Made by a program: the position numbers and the translations under genes. A stretch of DNA of 64,000 bases from Micromonospora sp. NBC_01796 (GTDB lineage Bacteria > Actinomycetota > Actinomycetes > Mycobacteriales > Micromonosporaceae): NCBI RefSeq assembly GCF_035917455.1, contig NZ_CP109078.1, positions 3,844,001-3,908,000 of the forward strand. The letters run 5' to 3'. Positions 45,065 through 54,263 of this stretch are shown in pieces; the first letter of the stretch is position 1; each line of letters starts with the position of its first letter. The notes beneath the pieces are model-generated. The model saw only the letters and a list, made by a program, of their open reading frames with translations. It was not told the DNA's origin and did not search any database.

Positions 45065-45871
45065 TCAGTTGATGAACCGCAGGTCGCCGAACCAGTCGGC
45101 GGACAGCGCCATGATGTAGAAGTCGGTGAACGCCAGCGTGCCCAGCGTGATCCAGGCGAGTTGCATGTGTCGGGTGTTGAGTTTGGACACGAAGGTCCAG
45201 AAGCGGTAGCGCACCGGGTGCTTGGAGAAGTGCTTCAGCCGGCCACCGGCGATGTGCCGGCAGGAGTGGCAGGAAAGCGTGTACGCCCACAGCGCGATCA
45301 CGTTGATCCACAGGATCACGTTGCCCAGCCCGAAGCCGAAGCCCTCGGGGCTGCGGAAGGCGAGAACGGCGTCCCAGGTGTTGATCAGCGAGATGATCCC
45401 GGCGGCGTAGAACGCGTACCGGTGCGCGTTCTGGAAAATGAGCGGGAAGCGCGTCTCGCCACTGTAGGTCTTGTGTCCGTCCGGGACGGCGCAGGCCGGC
45501 GGGGAGAGCCAGAAGGCCCGGTAGTAGGCCTTGCGGTAGTAGTAGCAGGTGAGCCGGAAGAGCAGCAGGAACGGCAGGGTCAGCGCGGCGTCCGGGATGA
45601 TCCACCAGCCCGGCAGGATCCGGCCGAAGTGCGCGGCCTCGGGGACACAGGTCTGGGTCACGCAGGGCGAGTAGAACGGGGTCAGATAGTGATAATCCTC
45701 GACCCAGTAGAAGTCGTGCATGAACACCCGGACCGTGGCGTAGGTGACCCAGGCGCCGAGCCCGATGACCGTGATCAGCGGCGCGAGCCACCAACGGTCG
45801 GTACGCAACGTCCTCGCCGCAATGGCGGCGCGCGGTCGCGCACCCCTCGGCCTCGTTGCCGTCGTAGTCAT
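45065..45871 (-). CDS. sdhC: succinate dehydrogenase membrane anchor (cytochrome b-like)
   Basis: A 268-residue membrane anchor with five predicted helices (WLAPLITVIGLGAWVTYA, IIPDAALTLPFLLLFRL, YAFYAAGIISLINTWDAV, VILWINVIALWAYTLS, LAWITLGTLAFTDFYIMAL). Histidines in NAHRYAF, CHSCRHIAG and NTRHMQL are candidates for heme ligands. It is the single five-helix anchor of the actinobacterial SdhCAB type; no sdhD is expected. ATG 45871 (MTTTATRP) is chosen because AGGGAGA lies seven bases upstream; the longer frame adds 61 unstructured residues. Confidence 0.9.
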   Translation of the reverse strand: MTTTATRPRGARPRAAIAARTLRTDRWWLAPLITVIGLGAWVTYATVRVFMHDFYWVEDYHYLTPFYSPCVTQTCVPEAAHFGRILPGWWIIPDAALTLPFLLLFRLTCYYYRKAYYRAFWLSPPACAVPDGHKTYSGETRFPLIFQNAHRYAFYAAGIISLINTWDAVLAFRSPEGFGFGLGNVILWINVIALWAYTLSCHSCRHIAGGRLKHFSKHPVRYRFWTFVSKLNTRHMQLAWITLGTLAFTDFYIMALSADWFGDLRFIN

Positions 45872-45885
45872 TCCTATGTCTCCCT

Positions 45886-45899
45886 GACAGGGCCCTGTC
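45886..45899. promoter_or_regulatory. 14-bp palindrome before sdhC
   Basis: GACAGGGCCCTGTC, a perfect palindrome immediately upstream of the sdhC ribosome site in the 5' leader of the sdh operon. It may be an operator or a hairpin affecting translation. Confidence 0.35.
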
Positions 45900-46159
45900 T
45901 GGCTGACGGGCACGGATGGTCTTCCGGCGGGGGTGCACGGAGGCAGCGATGCAAACCCACAGCCGCGCCACCCGCGCGTAGTACACCAGGACCTATGCCT
46001 TCCGGCGCAGTTCGGCGTACACGTTACGCCGCACGCCGGGCGTACGATGCGCAAGGGAGTCTCGCGTGTGTCCTACCGGTTACGAAAGCCCCAGCCCCTA
46101 TTCCGGGCGTGGTTGTGCAGAACTTCACTCATGATCGTGAGCGCGGATGACGCCGGTGA

Positions 46160-47548
46160 TCAGCCGGAGGCACCGCCGGTGAAGTTCCACGAGGCGAGTC
46201 GCAGCGCCGGTGCCGACCACCAGGACGCGTCCCAACTGTCCGGCAGCAGTGACGCGTACCGGCCGATGCCGAGGACCGAGCCGGGGGCGAGGGCCTGCGG
46301 GTACGACTGGGTGAAGCGGAAGTTCTGCACCGCCGTGGTCACCTGGCCATCCTCGACCAGCCACACCCCGTTGCGGGTAAGACCGGTGATGACCAGGGAC
46401 TTCGGGTCCAGGACCCGGGTGTACCAGAAGTCGGTGACCAGGAGTCCACGTCGTACACCGGCGATCAGGGCGGCGGTGTCGGAGTCGACGACCGGCCCGT
46501 CGACCTCGGTCGGCGCGGTGCCGTCCCCGGCCGAGCCGTCCGGCAGCAGTCGCAGGTTGGTCGGTACCGCGCCGAAGGACGCGCCACCGGCGATCGCGTG
46601 CCCGGTCGAGGTCGCGCCCGCCTCGGCCGCGGTCCGGCGGTCGTGCGCGACCGTACGGGTGACGCCCTGCTCGACCAGCGCGATCCGGCGCTTGGGCGTG
46701 CCCTCGGCGTCGAACGGCAGGCCGAGCGTGCCGAGCGCGTCGTCGACCAGCGTGATCGCCGGGTCGAACTGCGCCGCGCCCGGTTCGGCGAAGGACCGCC
46801 GCTCGTTGTACGCCTTGCCGTTGAAGCCGAAGAGGGCGAAGTTCTGCAGGATGTCGACCACCGCGGTCGGTTCGAGTACCACCTCGTAGCGCCCCGGTGC
46901 GAGTTCGACCGGTGCCGCCGCGGCGCGTGCCTTGGCCGCCGCCCGCGCGCCGAGCACCGCCCCGTCCAGATCGGAGAGCCGGCCGGTGTTGCGCCGGGCC
47001 ACCCCGTCGATGCCCCCGGTGCGGGCCACCCCGTCCATCGCGGCCTCGGCCGACCGGCCGGTCACCGCCTGCCCGGCGCTGTTCGCGAACGCGCCGGCCC
47101 AGTTCACCGTACGGCAGTAGCCGGCCGTCTCCAGCCCGCCGGCCGCCTCGACGAACGCCCGTACCCGATCGGCCCGGTCGTCCGGGGACGCGTTCGCGGT
47201 CGCCTCGTCCCAGTTGCCCGGTCCGGCCACCGGCGACGTCTGGGTCAGCCCCGGCCACGCCTGGTCGGGCGGGCAGAGCCGGGCGGCGGCGACGGTCCGC
47301 TCGACCAGGCCGCGCAGTCCCTCGTCGGTGACGACGGTGCTGGAGCCGGCGGCGGTCCGACCGTCGACGTGCAGCCGCAGCCGCAGGCCGGTGGTCTCGT
47401 CGGCCACGTTCTGGTGGATGGACGAGTTCGCGAACCGGGTCAACGCCCGGTCGGTGTACGTGACGGCGGCTTCCGCTTCGGCGTCCGGGCCGGCGATCTC
47501 CCGGACCAGTTCCACCACCCGACCGGCGAGATCGAGTTCCCGGCTCAT
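46160..47548 (-). CDS. tldE: TldE/PmbA-type protease subunit
   Basis: A 462-residue protein of the TldD/PmbA fold, the non-catalytic partner of TldD: it lacks the HExxxH metal site but keeps the N-terminal DNA-gyrase-modulator-like domain (AEAAVTYTDRALTRFANSSI) and the C-terminal barrel (LVITGLTRNGVWLVEDGQ). In known systems TldD/TldE together degrade unfolded peptides or trim modified peptide precursors. ATG 47548 (MSRELDL) is chosen over the long open frame, whose first 47 residues run into tldD in another frame. It lies 49 bp downstream of tldD on the same strand. Confidence 0.9.
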   Translation of the reverse strand: MSRELDLAGRVVELVREIAGPDAEAEAAVTYTDRALTRFANSSIHQNVADETTGLRLRLHVDGRTAAGSSTVVTDEGLRGLVERTVAAARLCPPDQAWPGLTQTSPVAGPGNWDEATANASPDDRADRVRAFVEAAGGLETAGYCRTVNWAGAFANSAGQAVTGRSAEAAMDGVARTGGIDGVARRNTGRLSDLDGAVLGARAAAKARAAAAPVELAPGRYEVVLEPTAVVDILQNFALFGFNGKAYNERRSFAEPGAAQFDPAITLVDDALGTLGLPFDAEGTPKRRIALVEQGVTRTVAHDRRTAAEAGATSTGHAIAGGASFGAVPTNLRLLPDGSAGDGTAPTEVDGPVVDSDTAALIAGVRRGLLVTDFWYTRVLDPKSLVITGLTRNGVWLVEDGQVTTAVQNFRFTQSYPQALAPGSVLGIGRYASLLPDSWDASWWSAPALRLASWNFTGGASG

Positions 47549-47597
47549 CGAGACAGTTCCCTTCGCTTGTCGCGTACCGCCATGGTTGCCGTGCCGG

Positions 47598-49034
47598 TCA
47601 TCCGCGTACCCCCACCCGGACGTTGGTGAAGCGGGCCGGTGCGGCCGGGTGGCCGGTGTGCCCGACCTGGCCGGGCTGGCCCTTTCCACAGTTGGGGGTG
47701 CCCCAGGCGACCGTCTCGCCGGAGAGCATGTCCATCGAGCGCCAGAACTGCGGCCCGATCCCGGTGTACGTGGGGTTGCGCAGCATCCGACCCCGCCGAC
47801 CGTTCTTGATCTCCCACCCGACCTCGCAGCCGAACTGGAAGTTGAGCCGCTTGTCGTCGATCGACCAGGACCGGTTGATGTCCATCAGGATGCCGTCGTC
47901 GGTGGCGTCGATGATCTCGTCGAGGGTGTGCGGTCCCGGCTCCAGGCCGACGTTCGTCATCCGTACCATCGGCAGCCGCGACCAGCCGTCGGAGCGCACG
48001 CTGCCGGCGTAGTCGAGCCCGGCGACGGCGGCCGAGTCGCGTCCGGCCAGGACGCCCACCCAGCGGCCCTCGCGGACCGCGTCGCGTTTGGTCGCCGGGG
48101 TGCCCTCGTCGTCGAAACCGAAGCTGCCCAGTGCGCCGGGGATGGTCGGGTCGATGGTGATGTTCATCAGCTCGGAGCCGTACCGGAGCTGACCGAGCTG
48201 GGTGAGGTCGAGCCAGGAGGTGCCGGCGAAGGCGGCCTCCCAGCCGAGGATCCGGTCCAGCTCGATGGCGTGCCCGACCGACTCGTGGATCTGCAACGCG
48301 AGCTGCTCGCCGCCGAGGATCAGGGTGGTCTCGCCGGAGGGGCACATCGGTGCGGTGAGCAGCTCGCGGGCCTCCTGGGCGATCCGGGCCGCGTGCGCGC
48401 CGAGGTCGAGCGAGTCGACCAGCTCCCACCCGCTGGTGCCGTACTGGCCGCGGTAGCTGGGGTAGGAGCGGCGCTGGGTCTCCCCGTCGCCGATCACGGT
48501 GGCGGAGATGCCCGCCCCGCACTCGCGTACGTGCTGGTCGATCCGGTGTCCCTCGCTGGAGACGAACCACTTGCTGGTGTCCCAGATCTGGTAGAGCCCC
48601 TCGGCGACGTCGGCACCGTTCTCGTGCGAGATCTTGGTCGCGTGCACCAGCAGGTCGCCCTTGTCGGACAGGGCGACCGACAGCGGGTCGACCGCGCAGG
48701 CCGAGGCCCAGGATCCGCTCTGCCCGCCGGTCGGGACCAGGTCGACGGCGGGACCGGGCACGCGGGCACTGGCCTTGGCGATCCGCGCGGCGCGGGTGCC
48801 GGCCGTCCGGGCGGCGGCGTCGGAGAGATCGGGTACGGCGAAGAAGCCCCAACTCGAGCCGACCAGCGCCCGTACGCCGATGCCGGCGTCCTCGTCCTGG
48901 GACAGTTCCTCGATCTCGCCGTTGCGGGCGGACATCGACTCGTAGCGCCGGTGCATCACCCGCGCGTCGGCGTAGCGCGCGCCCGCGTCCAGCGCTGCCT
49001 GCACCGCGGCCGTGGCCACGTCGAAGTGGGTCAT
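47598..49034 (-). CDS. tldD: TldD metalloprotease
   Basis: A 478-residue cytoplasmic zinc protease. The metal site HESVGH is in LALQIHESVGHAIELD (about 260), followed by a Cys-containing C-terminal region (GTPNCGKGQPGQV) that supplies the third ligand in family members. Forms a heterodimer with TldE, which narrows substrates to unfolded peptides. ATG 49034 (MTHFDVA). The tldD-tldE pair lies back to back with a peptide importer, suggesting intracellular peptide turnover rather than a RiPP; no precursor peptide was found nearby. Confidence 0.93.
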   Translation of the reverse strand: MTHFDVATAAVQAALDAGARYADARVMHRRYESMSARNGEIEELSQDEDAGIGVRALVGSSWGFFAVPDLSDAAARTAGTRAARIAKASARVPGPAVDLVPTGGQSGSWASACAVDPLSVALSDKGDLLVHATKISHENGADVAEGLYQIWDTSKWFVSSEGHRIDQHVRECGAGISATVIGDGETQRRSYPSYRGQYGTSGWELVDSLDLGAHAARIAQEARELLTAPMCPSGETTLILGGEQLALQIHESVGHAIELDRILGWEAAFAGTSWLDLTQLGQLRYGSELMNITIDPTIPGALGSFGFDDEGTPATKRDAVREGRWVGVLAGRDSAAVAGLDYAGSVRSDGWSRLPMVRMTNVGLEPGPHTLDEIIDATDDGILMDINRSWSIDDKRLNFQFGCEVGWEIKNGRRGRMLRNPTYTGIGPQFWRSMDMLSGETVAWGTPNCGKGQPGQVGHTGHPAAPARFTNVRVGVRG

Positions 49035-49060
49035 GACCCGACCCTAAACGAGATCGCCGC

Positions 49061-49615
49061 TCAGCGGCGGGGCAGCAGGGCGGTCGGGTTGATCTCGGCG
49101 GTCACCGGTTCGGTGAGGTGCAGGGTGTCGCCGGGCTTGGTCACCGACTGCTCGACGTAGTGGCTGCCCTGGAGTCGGTAGAGGTGCAGTGCCCCGGTGT
49201 CCTGCTCGACCAGGAGGTACCAGGGGATGCCGGCGGCGGCGTAGTAGTGCATCTTCAGCACCTTGTCGGCGGACGCGTTGCTCGGCGAGATGATCTCGCA
49301 GACCAGGTGTACGTCGGCGGCCTCGACGACCGGCTGGTCGAAGTCGATCTCTCCGGTGATGACCAGGTCCGGGATGGGCATCCGGCCCGGTCGGAGCCGG
49401 ACGTTCACCGCCTCCAGCACGTGCAGGCCGACAGTCTCCGCGCCCGGGTCGAGGGCGCCTGCCAGCCGCCGCGAGAGGTGCTGGTGGCGGGGGGTGGGTG
49501 CCGGGGTCACGTAAAGGCTCCCGTCGAACAGTTCCACGCGTTCCGGAGTTTCGCCGAGCGCCAGGTACTCCGCTTCGGTCCACGGCCCGGCGTGCCCGAA
49601 CAGCGCCGAGGTCAT
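49061..49615 (-). CDS. second Uma2-family (DUF820) nuclease-like protein
   Basis: A 184-residue PD-(D/E)xK-fold protein: PWTEAEYLALGETPERVELFDGSL at the start, core Asp in MPIPDLVITGE, Glu in VHLVCEIISPSNA and KVLKMHYYAAAGIPWYLLVE. ATG 49615 is chosen because GGAGG ends five bases upstream; GTG 49621 is inside the ribosome site region. It is upstream of tldD by 26 bp and may be co-transcribed. Distant paralogue of the Uma2 protein at 36049. Function of the family unknown. Confidence 0.85.
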   Translation of the reverse strand: MTSALFGHAGPWTEAEYLALGETPERVELFDGSLYVTPAPTPRHQHLSRRLAGALDPGAETVGLHVLEAVNVRLRPGRMPIPDLVITGEIDFDQPVVEAADVHLVCEIISPSNASADKVLKMHYYAAAGIPWYLLVEQDTGALHLYRLQGSHYVEQSVTKPGDTLHLTEPVTAEINPTALLPRR

Positions 49616-50088
49616 GGTCACCTCCGACTTTTCCCGGCGAACAGCGTCGCATGGCGACTTTCCGCTGCTCAGTCTCGCACAGACGCACGATTTACGAGGT
49701 CCGCGAAGCCGCGAGGATTCGGCGGCTATGGGTCACGCACGGTAATGGTCGATCAGATCTTGCGGGGCGCGGTGGGAGCGGGTGGGGCGGAGTCGTCGGG
49801 GGTTGCGCGATCCGGTTTACGGGTTGTCCGGTGGCCGGTTCGGTCGGGGGTTGTCAACGCGTCAGCCAGTTATGTTAACGGTTCAATCGCGGTGGAATCA
49901 GGACAGTGGGCTGAGACCGTCCTCGATGCGGAGTCGTTACTGTTTGCCGGCTGACACGCCCGATTTTGTAGCTTAGTTTCGCCCTCTACCCCCGTCGTAG
50001 GCGTTTTCCGGCGACACGCACCGGGCTCACCGGCTGTGACGAACGGAGATCCAGTTCCGACGGGAGTGGAGAAAGGCGGTCGAGGAGC
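49616..50088 (+). other. 473-bp promoter region of the peptide importer operon
   Basis: No gene seen. It is less GC-rich in its second half, where the promoter at 49951-49979 lies; the rest shows no repeats or hairpins that stand out. Confidence 0.5.
49951..49979 (+). promoter_or_regulatory. sigma-70-type promoter of the dpp operon
   Basis: CTGACA (49951-49956), a 17-bp spacer, then TAGTTT (49974-49979). The predicted transcript starts about 100 bases before the dppD ATG. Confidence 0.55.
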
Positions 50089-51153
50089 ATGCCCGGATTA
50101 CCGCGTCAGCGGGTGGACGACGGTCCATACCTGCGGGTCGATGACCTCAAGGTGCGCTTCGATACCCCGGACGGTTCGGTGCGTGCCGTGGACGGCGTCT
50201 CGTTCACCGTCGACCGTGGTCGTACGCTCGGCATCGTCGGCGAGTCGGGCTCCGGCAAGAGCGTGACCAGCCTGGCCGTACTCGGGTTGCACGACCCGAG
50301 GCGGACTCGGGTCAGCGGCGAGATCCGGGTGGGTGGGCGGGACATCGTCGGCCGACCGGAGGAGGAGATCCGCCGGCTGCGCGGGCGGGACATGGCAATG
50401 ATCTTCCAGGATCCGCTGTCCGCACTCCATCCGTACTATTCGGTCGGGCGGCAGATCGGTGAGGCGTACCGGATCCACCATCCGGACGCGAGTCGGCGGC
50501 AGGCCCGCCAGCGGTCGATCGATCTGCTGGACCGGGTCGGTATTCCACAGCCGGACAAGCGGATCGACCAGTATCCACACGAGTTCTCCGGCGGCATGCG
50601 TCAACGGGCGATGATCGCGATGGCGCTGGTCAATGACCCGGACCTGCTGATCGCCGACGAACCCACCACCGCCCTCGACGTCACCGTGCAGGCCCAGATT
50701 CTCGACCTGCTGGCCGATCTCCAGGCCGAGTTCAACTCCGCGATCATCCTGATCACGCACGACCTCGGGGTGGTCAGCCAGGTGGCACACGAGGTCCTGG
50801 TGATGTACGGCGGACGGGCGGTCGAGCACGGCAGCGTCGAGCAGGTGCTCCGCCGGCCGCAGCATCCGTACACCTGGGGTCTGCTGGCAAGCGTGCCGTC
50901 GTTGCGCGGTGCGCCGGACGCGGACCTGGTGCCGATCGGTGGCAATCCGCCGAGTCTGATCAACCTGCCGCCGGGCTGCGCGTTCCACCCCCGGTGCCGG
51001 TACGCCGACCGCAACGGCGACCGGTCCCGCACCGACGTCCCGGAACTGCGGCAGGTGCAGGAACGCGGCCACCTGGTCGCCTGCCACCTGGCCGAGCCCG
51101 AACGCAAACGGCTCTACGCCGAGGAGATCGCCGCAGCGGGGGCCGACCGATGA
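50089..51153 (+). CDS. dppD: peptide ABC importer, ATP-binding protein DppD/OppD
   Basis: A 354-residue ATPase that powers uptake of di- or oligopeptides. Walker [12 protein letters not shown] (about 50), signature [12 protein letters not shown], Walker [13 protein letters not shown] and H-loop ILITHDLG are intact. The C-terminal oligopeptide-transporter extension [14 protein letters not shown] carries its usual cysteines. ATG 50089 follows CGAGGAGC. First gene of a five-gene operon D-F-C-B-A; its TGA overlaps the next ATG. Confidence 0.95.
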   Translation: MPGLPRQRVDDGPYLRVDDLKVRFDTPDGSVRAVDGVSFTVDRGRTLGIVGESGSGKSVTSLAVLGLHDPRRTRVSGEIRVGGRDIVGRPEEEIRRLRGRDMAMIFQDPLSALHPYYSVGRQIGEAYRIHHPDASRRQARQRSIDLLDRVGIPQPDKRIDQYPHEFSGGMRQRAMIAMALVNDPDLLIADEPTTALDVTVQAQILDLLADLQAEFNSAIILITHDLGVVSQVAHEVLVMYGGRAVEHGSVEQVLRRPQHPYTWGLLASVPSLRGAPDADLVPIGGNPPSLINLPPGCAFHPRCRYADRNGDRSRTDVPELRQVQERGHLVACHLAEPERKRLYAEEIAAAGADR

Positions 51154-52130
51154 CCGAGCCGTTGCTGCGGGTCGAGGGACTCGTCAAACACTTCCCGGTA
51201 CGCGGCGGCTGGCGCTCCCCGGCGCTGGTCCGTGCGGTCGACGGCGTCGACTTCGAGGTACGCGCCGGCGAGACGCTCGGCCTGGTCGGTGAGTCCGGGT
51301 GCGGCAAGACCACCACCGGTCGGATGCTGGTCCGGCTGCTCGAACCGAGCGGGGGACGGATCACCTTCGAGGGGCGGGACATCACCCACGCCCGACGTGG
51401 TGAGCTGCGCCCGCTCCGCCAGGACCTCCAGATCATCTTCCAGGACCCGTTCGCCTCGCTGAACCCGCGACACACGGTCGGCCGGATCGTGGCGATGCCG
51501 TTGCAGGTCAACGGGATCAAGCCGGCCGGCGGCGTCCGGGCGCGGGTACGCGAACTGCTGGAACTGGTCGGGCTGAACCCGGAGCACTACAACCGCTACC
51601 CGCACGAGTTCTCCGGCGGGCAACGACAGCGGATCGGGATCGCGCGGGCGCTGGCCCTGCAACCGAAGCTGATCGTCGCCGACGAGCCGGTCTCCGCGCT
51701 GGACGTGTCGATCCAGGCGCAGGTGATCAACCTGCTCCGGCAGTTGCAGCGCGAACTGGACCTCGGTTTTGTCTTCATCGCCCACGACCTCGCCGTGGTC
51801 CGGCACTTCTGCCAGCGGGTGGCGGTGATGTACCTCGGCAAGATCGTCGAGGTGGGCGACCGGGCCGACATCTACGCCCGGCCACAGCATCCGTACACCC
51901 GGGCTCTGCTCTCGGCCATCCCGGACGTCACCCGGCTGGGCCCGACCGGGCGGATCCGGCTCACCGGTGACGTACCGACGCCGTTGGATCCGCCGTCCGG
52001 GTGCCGGTTCCGGACCCGGTGCTGGAAGGCGCAGGAGATCTGCGCCTCGACCGAACCCGAACTCGTTTCGCGCGACGGCGGTCGGCAGCTCACCGCCTGC
52101 CACTTCCCGGAGAAGGGGGACCTGGCATGA
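51150..52130 (+). CDS. dppF: peptide ABC importer, ATP-binding protein DppF/OppF
   Basis: A 326-residue second ATPase of the importer, pairing with DppD. Walker [12 protein letters not shown] (about 48), signature [14 protein letters not shown], Walker [14 protein letters not shown]-loop FIAHDLAVV, and the C-terminal [17 protein letters not shown] element. The ATG at 51150 sits in an ATGA overlap with dppD, and its own stop overlaps dppC in the same way, ensuring coordinated synthesis. Confidence 0.95.
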   Translation: MTEPLLRVEGLVKHFPVRGGWRSPALVRAVDGVDFEVRAGETLGLVGESGCGKTTTGRMLVRLLEPSGGRITFEGRDITHARRGELRPLRQDLQIIFQDPFASLNPRHTVGRIVAMPLQVNGIKPAGGVRARVRELLELVGLNPEHYNRYPHEFSGGQRQRIGIARALALQPKLIVADEPVSALDVSIQAQVINLLRQLQRELDLGFVFIAHDLAVVRHFCQRVAVMYLGKIVEVGDRADIYARPQHPYTRALLSAIPDVTRLGPTGRIRLTGDVPTPLDPPSGCRFRTRCWKAQEICASTEPELVSRDGGRQLTACHFPEKGDLA

Positions 52131-53140
52131 GCGAGCAACAGGTGGTCGCGCAGGCGGCGGTGGTCGACGGCGCAGGCGGGCTGGAGCCGGGTGCCGTACC
52201 GGCCGGTGGCGGGGGGTTCGTCGGCCGGTCGCCGGGACAGCTCGCCTGGCTGCGGCTGCGCCGCGACCGGGTCGGCCTGGCCAGCGGCGGGGCACTGCTC
52301 TTTTTCATCCTGCTGGCCCTCGCCGCGCCGCTGGTCGAGCGGCTGTACGGCAAGGGCCCGCTGGAGCGGTTCCCGGAACGGCTGGACCGCAACGGGTTCC
52401 CGCTCGGGTACGCCGGGGTGGACGCCGACCACTGGCTCGGCATCCAGCCCAACCTGGGGCGGGACGTGTTCATCCAGCTCGTCTACGGGCTGCGTACGTC
52501 GCTGCTGGTGGCGTTCACCGCGGCCCTGCTCACCATCGGGCTCGGCATCCTGGTCGGAGTGGTCGCCGGTTACCTGGGCGGGCGGATCGACGCCGTGCTG
52601 ACCTGGTTCATCGACCTGACCATGGCGTTCCCGTTCTTCATCTTCTGCTTCGCGTTCATCCCGGTCGCGGTCAACCAGTTCTACGGCGTACGCGACGCCG
52701 AGGCGTCCTGGTTCCGGCCGATGCTGCTGATCGCCATCTTCGTCCTGTTCAACTGGACCTACACCGCCCGGCTGGTCCGGGGACAGGTGCTGTCGCTGCG
52801 GGAGCGGGAGTTCGTCGACGCGGCCCGCGCCGCCGGGGCGGGACTCGGGCACATCCTGTTCCGGCAACTGCTGCCGAACCTGTGGGCGCCGATCCTGGTC
52901 ACCTTCTCGCTGAACGTACCGGCGTTGATCACCGCCGAGGCCGCGCTGTCGTTCCTCGGCATCGGGATCCTCGAACCCACCCCGGACCTGGGTCGGTTGA
53001 TCAGCGACAGCGTCGACTTCATCCGGGAGGTGCCGACCTTCACCATCGTCGGCGGCACCACGCTCTTCCTGCTCGTGCTCTCCTTCAACCTCTTCGGTGA
53101 CGCGCTGCGGGATGCGCTGGACCCGAAGTCGACCCGATAG
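52127..53140 (+). CDS. dppC: peptide ABC importer, permease DppC/OppC
   Basis: A 337-residue membrane permease. About 55 N-terminal cytoplasmic residues are followed by six helices. The EAA coupling loop with [20 protein letters not shown], and the C-terminal [19 protein letters not shown], are family hallmarks. It has a longer periplasmic loop after helix 1 (about 75-125) than E. coli DppC. The ATG overlaps the dppF stop (ATGA). Confidence 0.93.
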   Translation: MSEQQVVAQAAVVDGAGGLEPGAVPAGGGGFVGRSPGQLAWLRLRRDRVGLASGGALLFFILLALAAPLVERLYGKGPLERFPERLDRNGFPLGYAGVDADHWLGIQPNLGRDVFIQLVYGLRTSLLVAFTAALLTIGLGILVGVVAGYLGGRIDAVLTWFIDLTMAFPFFIFCFAFIPVAVNQFYGVRDAEASWFRPMLLIAIFVLFNWTYTARLVRGQVLSLREREFVDAARAAGAGLGHILFRQLLPNLWAPILVTFSLNVPALITAEAALSFLGIGILEPTPDLGRLISDSVDFIREVPTFTIVGGTTLFLLVLSFNLFGDALRDALDPKSTR

Positions 53141-53152
53141 GGGGCGGCGACG

Positions 53153-54148
53153 ATGCTCCGTTTCTTCGTACGGAAGCTGCTGCTCGCGGTGAGCACGCTG
53201 TTCGCGGTCAGCGTGCTGACGTTCGGACTCTTCTTCGCCGTACCGAACAATCCGGCCGAGCTGATGTGCGGCAACGGCAAGGTGTGCAGCCCGGAACGGC
53301 TGGAGATGATCGAGCGCCGGATGGGCCTGGACGTGCCGGTGCCGCAGCAGTACGGCGCCTTCATGAAGGGGATCTTCGCCGGTCGTACGATCGGCGAGGG
53401 TGACGCCGCCCGCGAGTGCCCTCGCCCCTGCCTGGGGTTCTCCTTCCGCAACGACGAACCGGTGTCGCGGATCGTCGGGCGGACCCTGCCGGTGACGCTG
53501 AGCCTGGTCGCCGGGGCGGCGGTGGTCTGGCTGCTGATCGGGGTCTCGGTCGGGATGATCTCGGCGCTGCGCCGGGGGACCGTGTTCGACCGGCTGGCGG
53601 TCGGCTTCTCGCTGGTCGGGGCGTCCATGCCGATCCTGCTCTTCGGGCCGCTGCTGCTGATCGTCTTCGTCTACGAGACCGGTTGGCTGAGCTATCCGCG
53701 TTACGTGCCGCTCACCGAGAACCCGTTGGCCTGGGCGAGCGCGATGATCCTGCCCTGGCTGGCGCTGGGCTTCCTCAACTCGGCCTCGTACGCCCGGCTG
53801 TCCCGGGCCCAGATGCTGGAGACGCTCACCGAGGACTTCGTCCGTACGGCGAGGGCGAAGGGCCTGCCCAAGGCCACCGTGTACGGCCGGCACGCGCTCC
53901 GGGCGGCGATCACCCCGATCGTCACCATCGCCGGGCTGGACCTCGGCACGTACCTCGGCGGCACGGTGATCACCGAGACCATCTTCGGCTTCACCGGCCT
54001 GGGCAAGGCGTCGCTGAACGCGGCGATCAACCTCGACATGCCGGTGGTGATGGCCACCGTCCTGCTCGCCGCGGTTTTCATCGTGGCCGCGAACGTGGTG
54101 GTCGACGCCCTCTACGCGGTGATCGACCCGCGAGTACGACTGGGCTGA
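53153..54148 (+). CDS. dppB: peptide ABC importer, permease DppB/OppB
   Basis: A 331-residue membrane permease with six helices. N-terminal RFFVRKLLLAVSTLFAVSVL, EAA loop TARAKGLPKATVYGRHALR and the terminal YAVIDPRVRLG identify DppB/OppB. A short insert with paired cysteines (ELMCGNGKVC, then ECPRPC) lies in the extracytoplasmic loop and may form disulfides. Starts 12 bases after dppC behind GGGGGCGGCG. Confidence 0.93.
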   Translation: MLRFFVRKLLLAVSTLFAVSVLTFGLFFAVPNNPAELMCGNGKVCSPERLEMIERRMGLDVPVPQQYGAFMKGIFAGRTIGEGDAARECPRPCLGFSFRNDEPVSRIVGRTLPVTLSLVAGAAVVWLLIGVSVGMISALRRGTVFDRLAVGFSLVGASMPILLFGPLLLIVFVYETGWLSYPRYVPLTENPLAWASAMILPWLALGFLNSASYARLSRAQMLETLTEDFVRTARAKGLPKATVYGRHALRAAITPIVTIAGLDLGTYLGGTVITETIFGFTGLGKASLNAAINLDMPVVMATVLLAAVFIVAANVVVDALYAVIDPRVRLG

Positions 54149-54263
54149 CCCGGCCGGCGTCGTCGGCGCCGCCGCCCGCTGCCCGGTAACCGAAGGAAAG
54201 TTCTGTCAACCAACGGTGGAGGCGCACTTTTCCTTCATCGGAGTCGAACGGGAGGACCGACTG

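Noticed and set aside
46160-49034. RiPP or microcin cluster suggested by TldD/TldE
   Set aside because: No short precursor-peptide gene or other maturation enzyme adjoins the pair; peptide importer and peptidase neighbours favour general peptide turnover.
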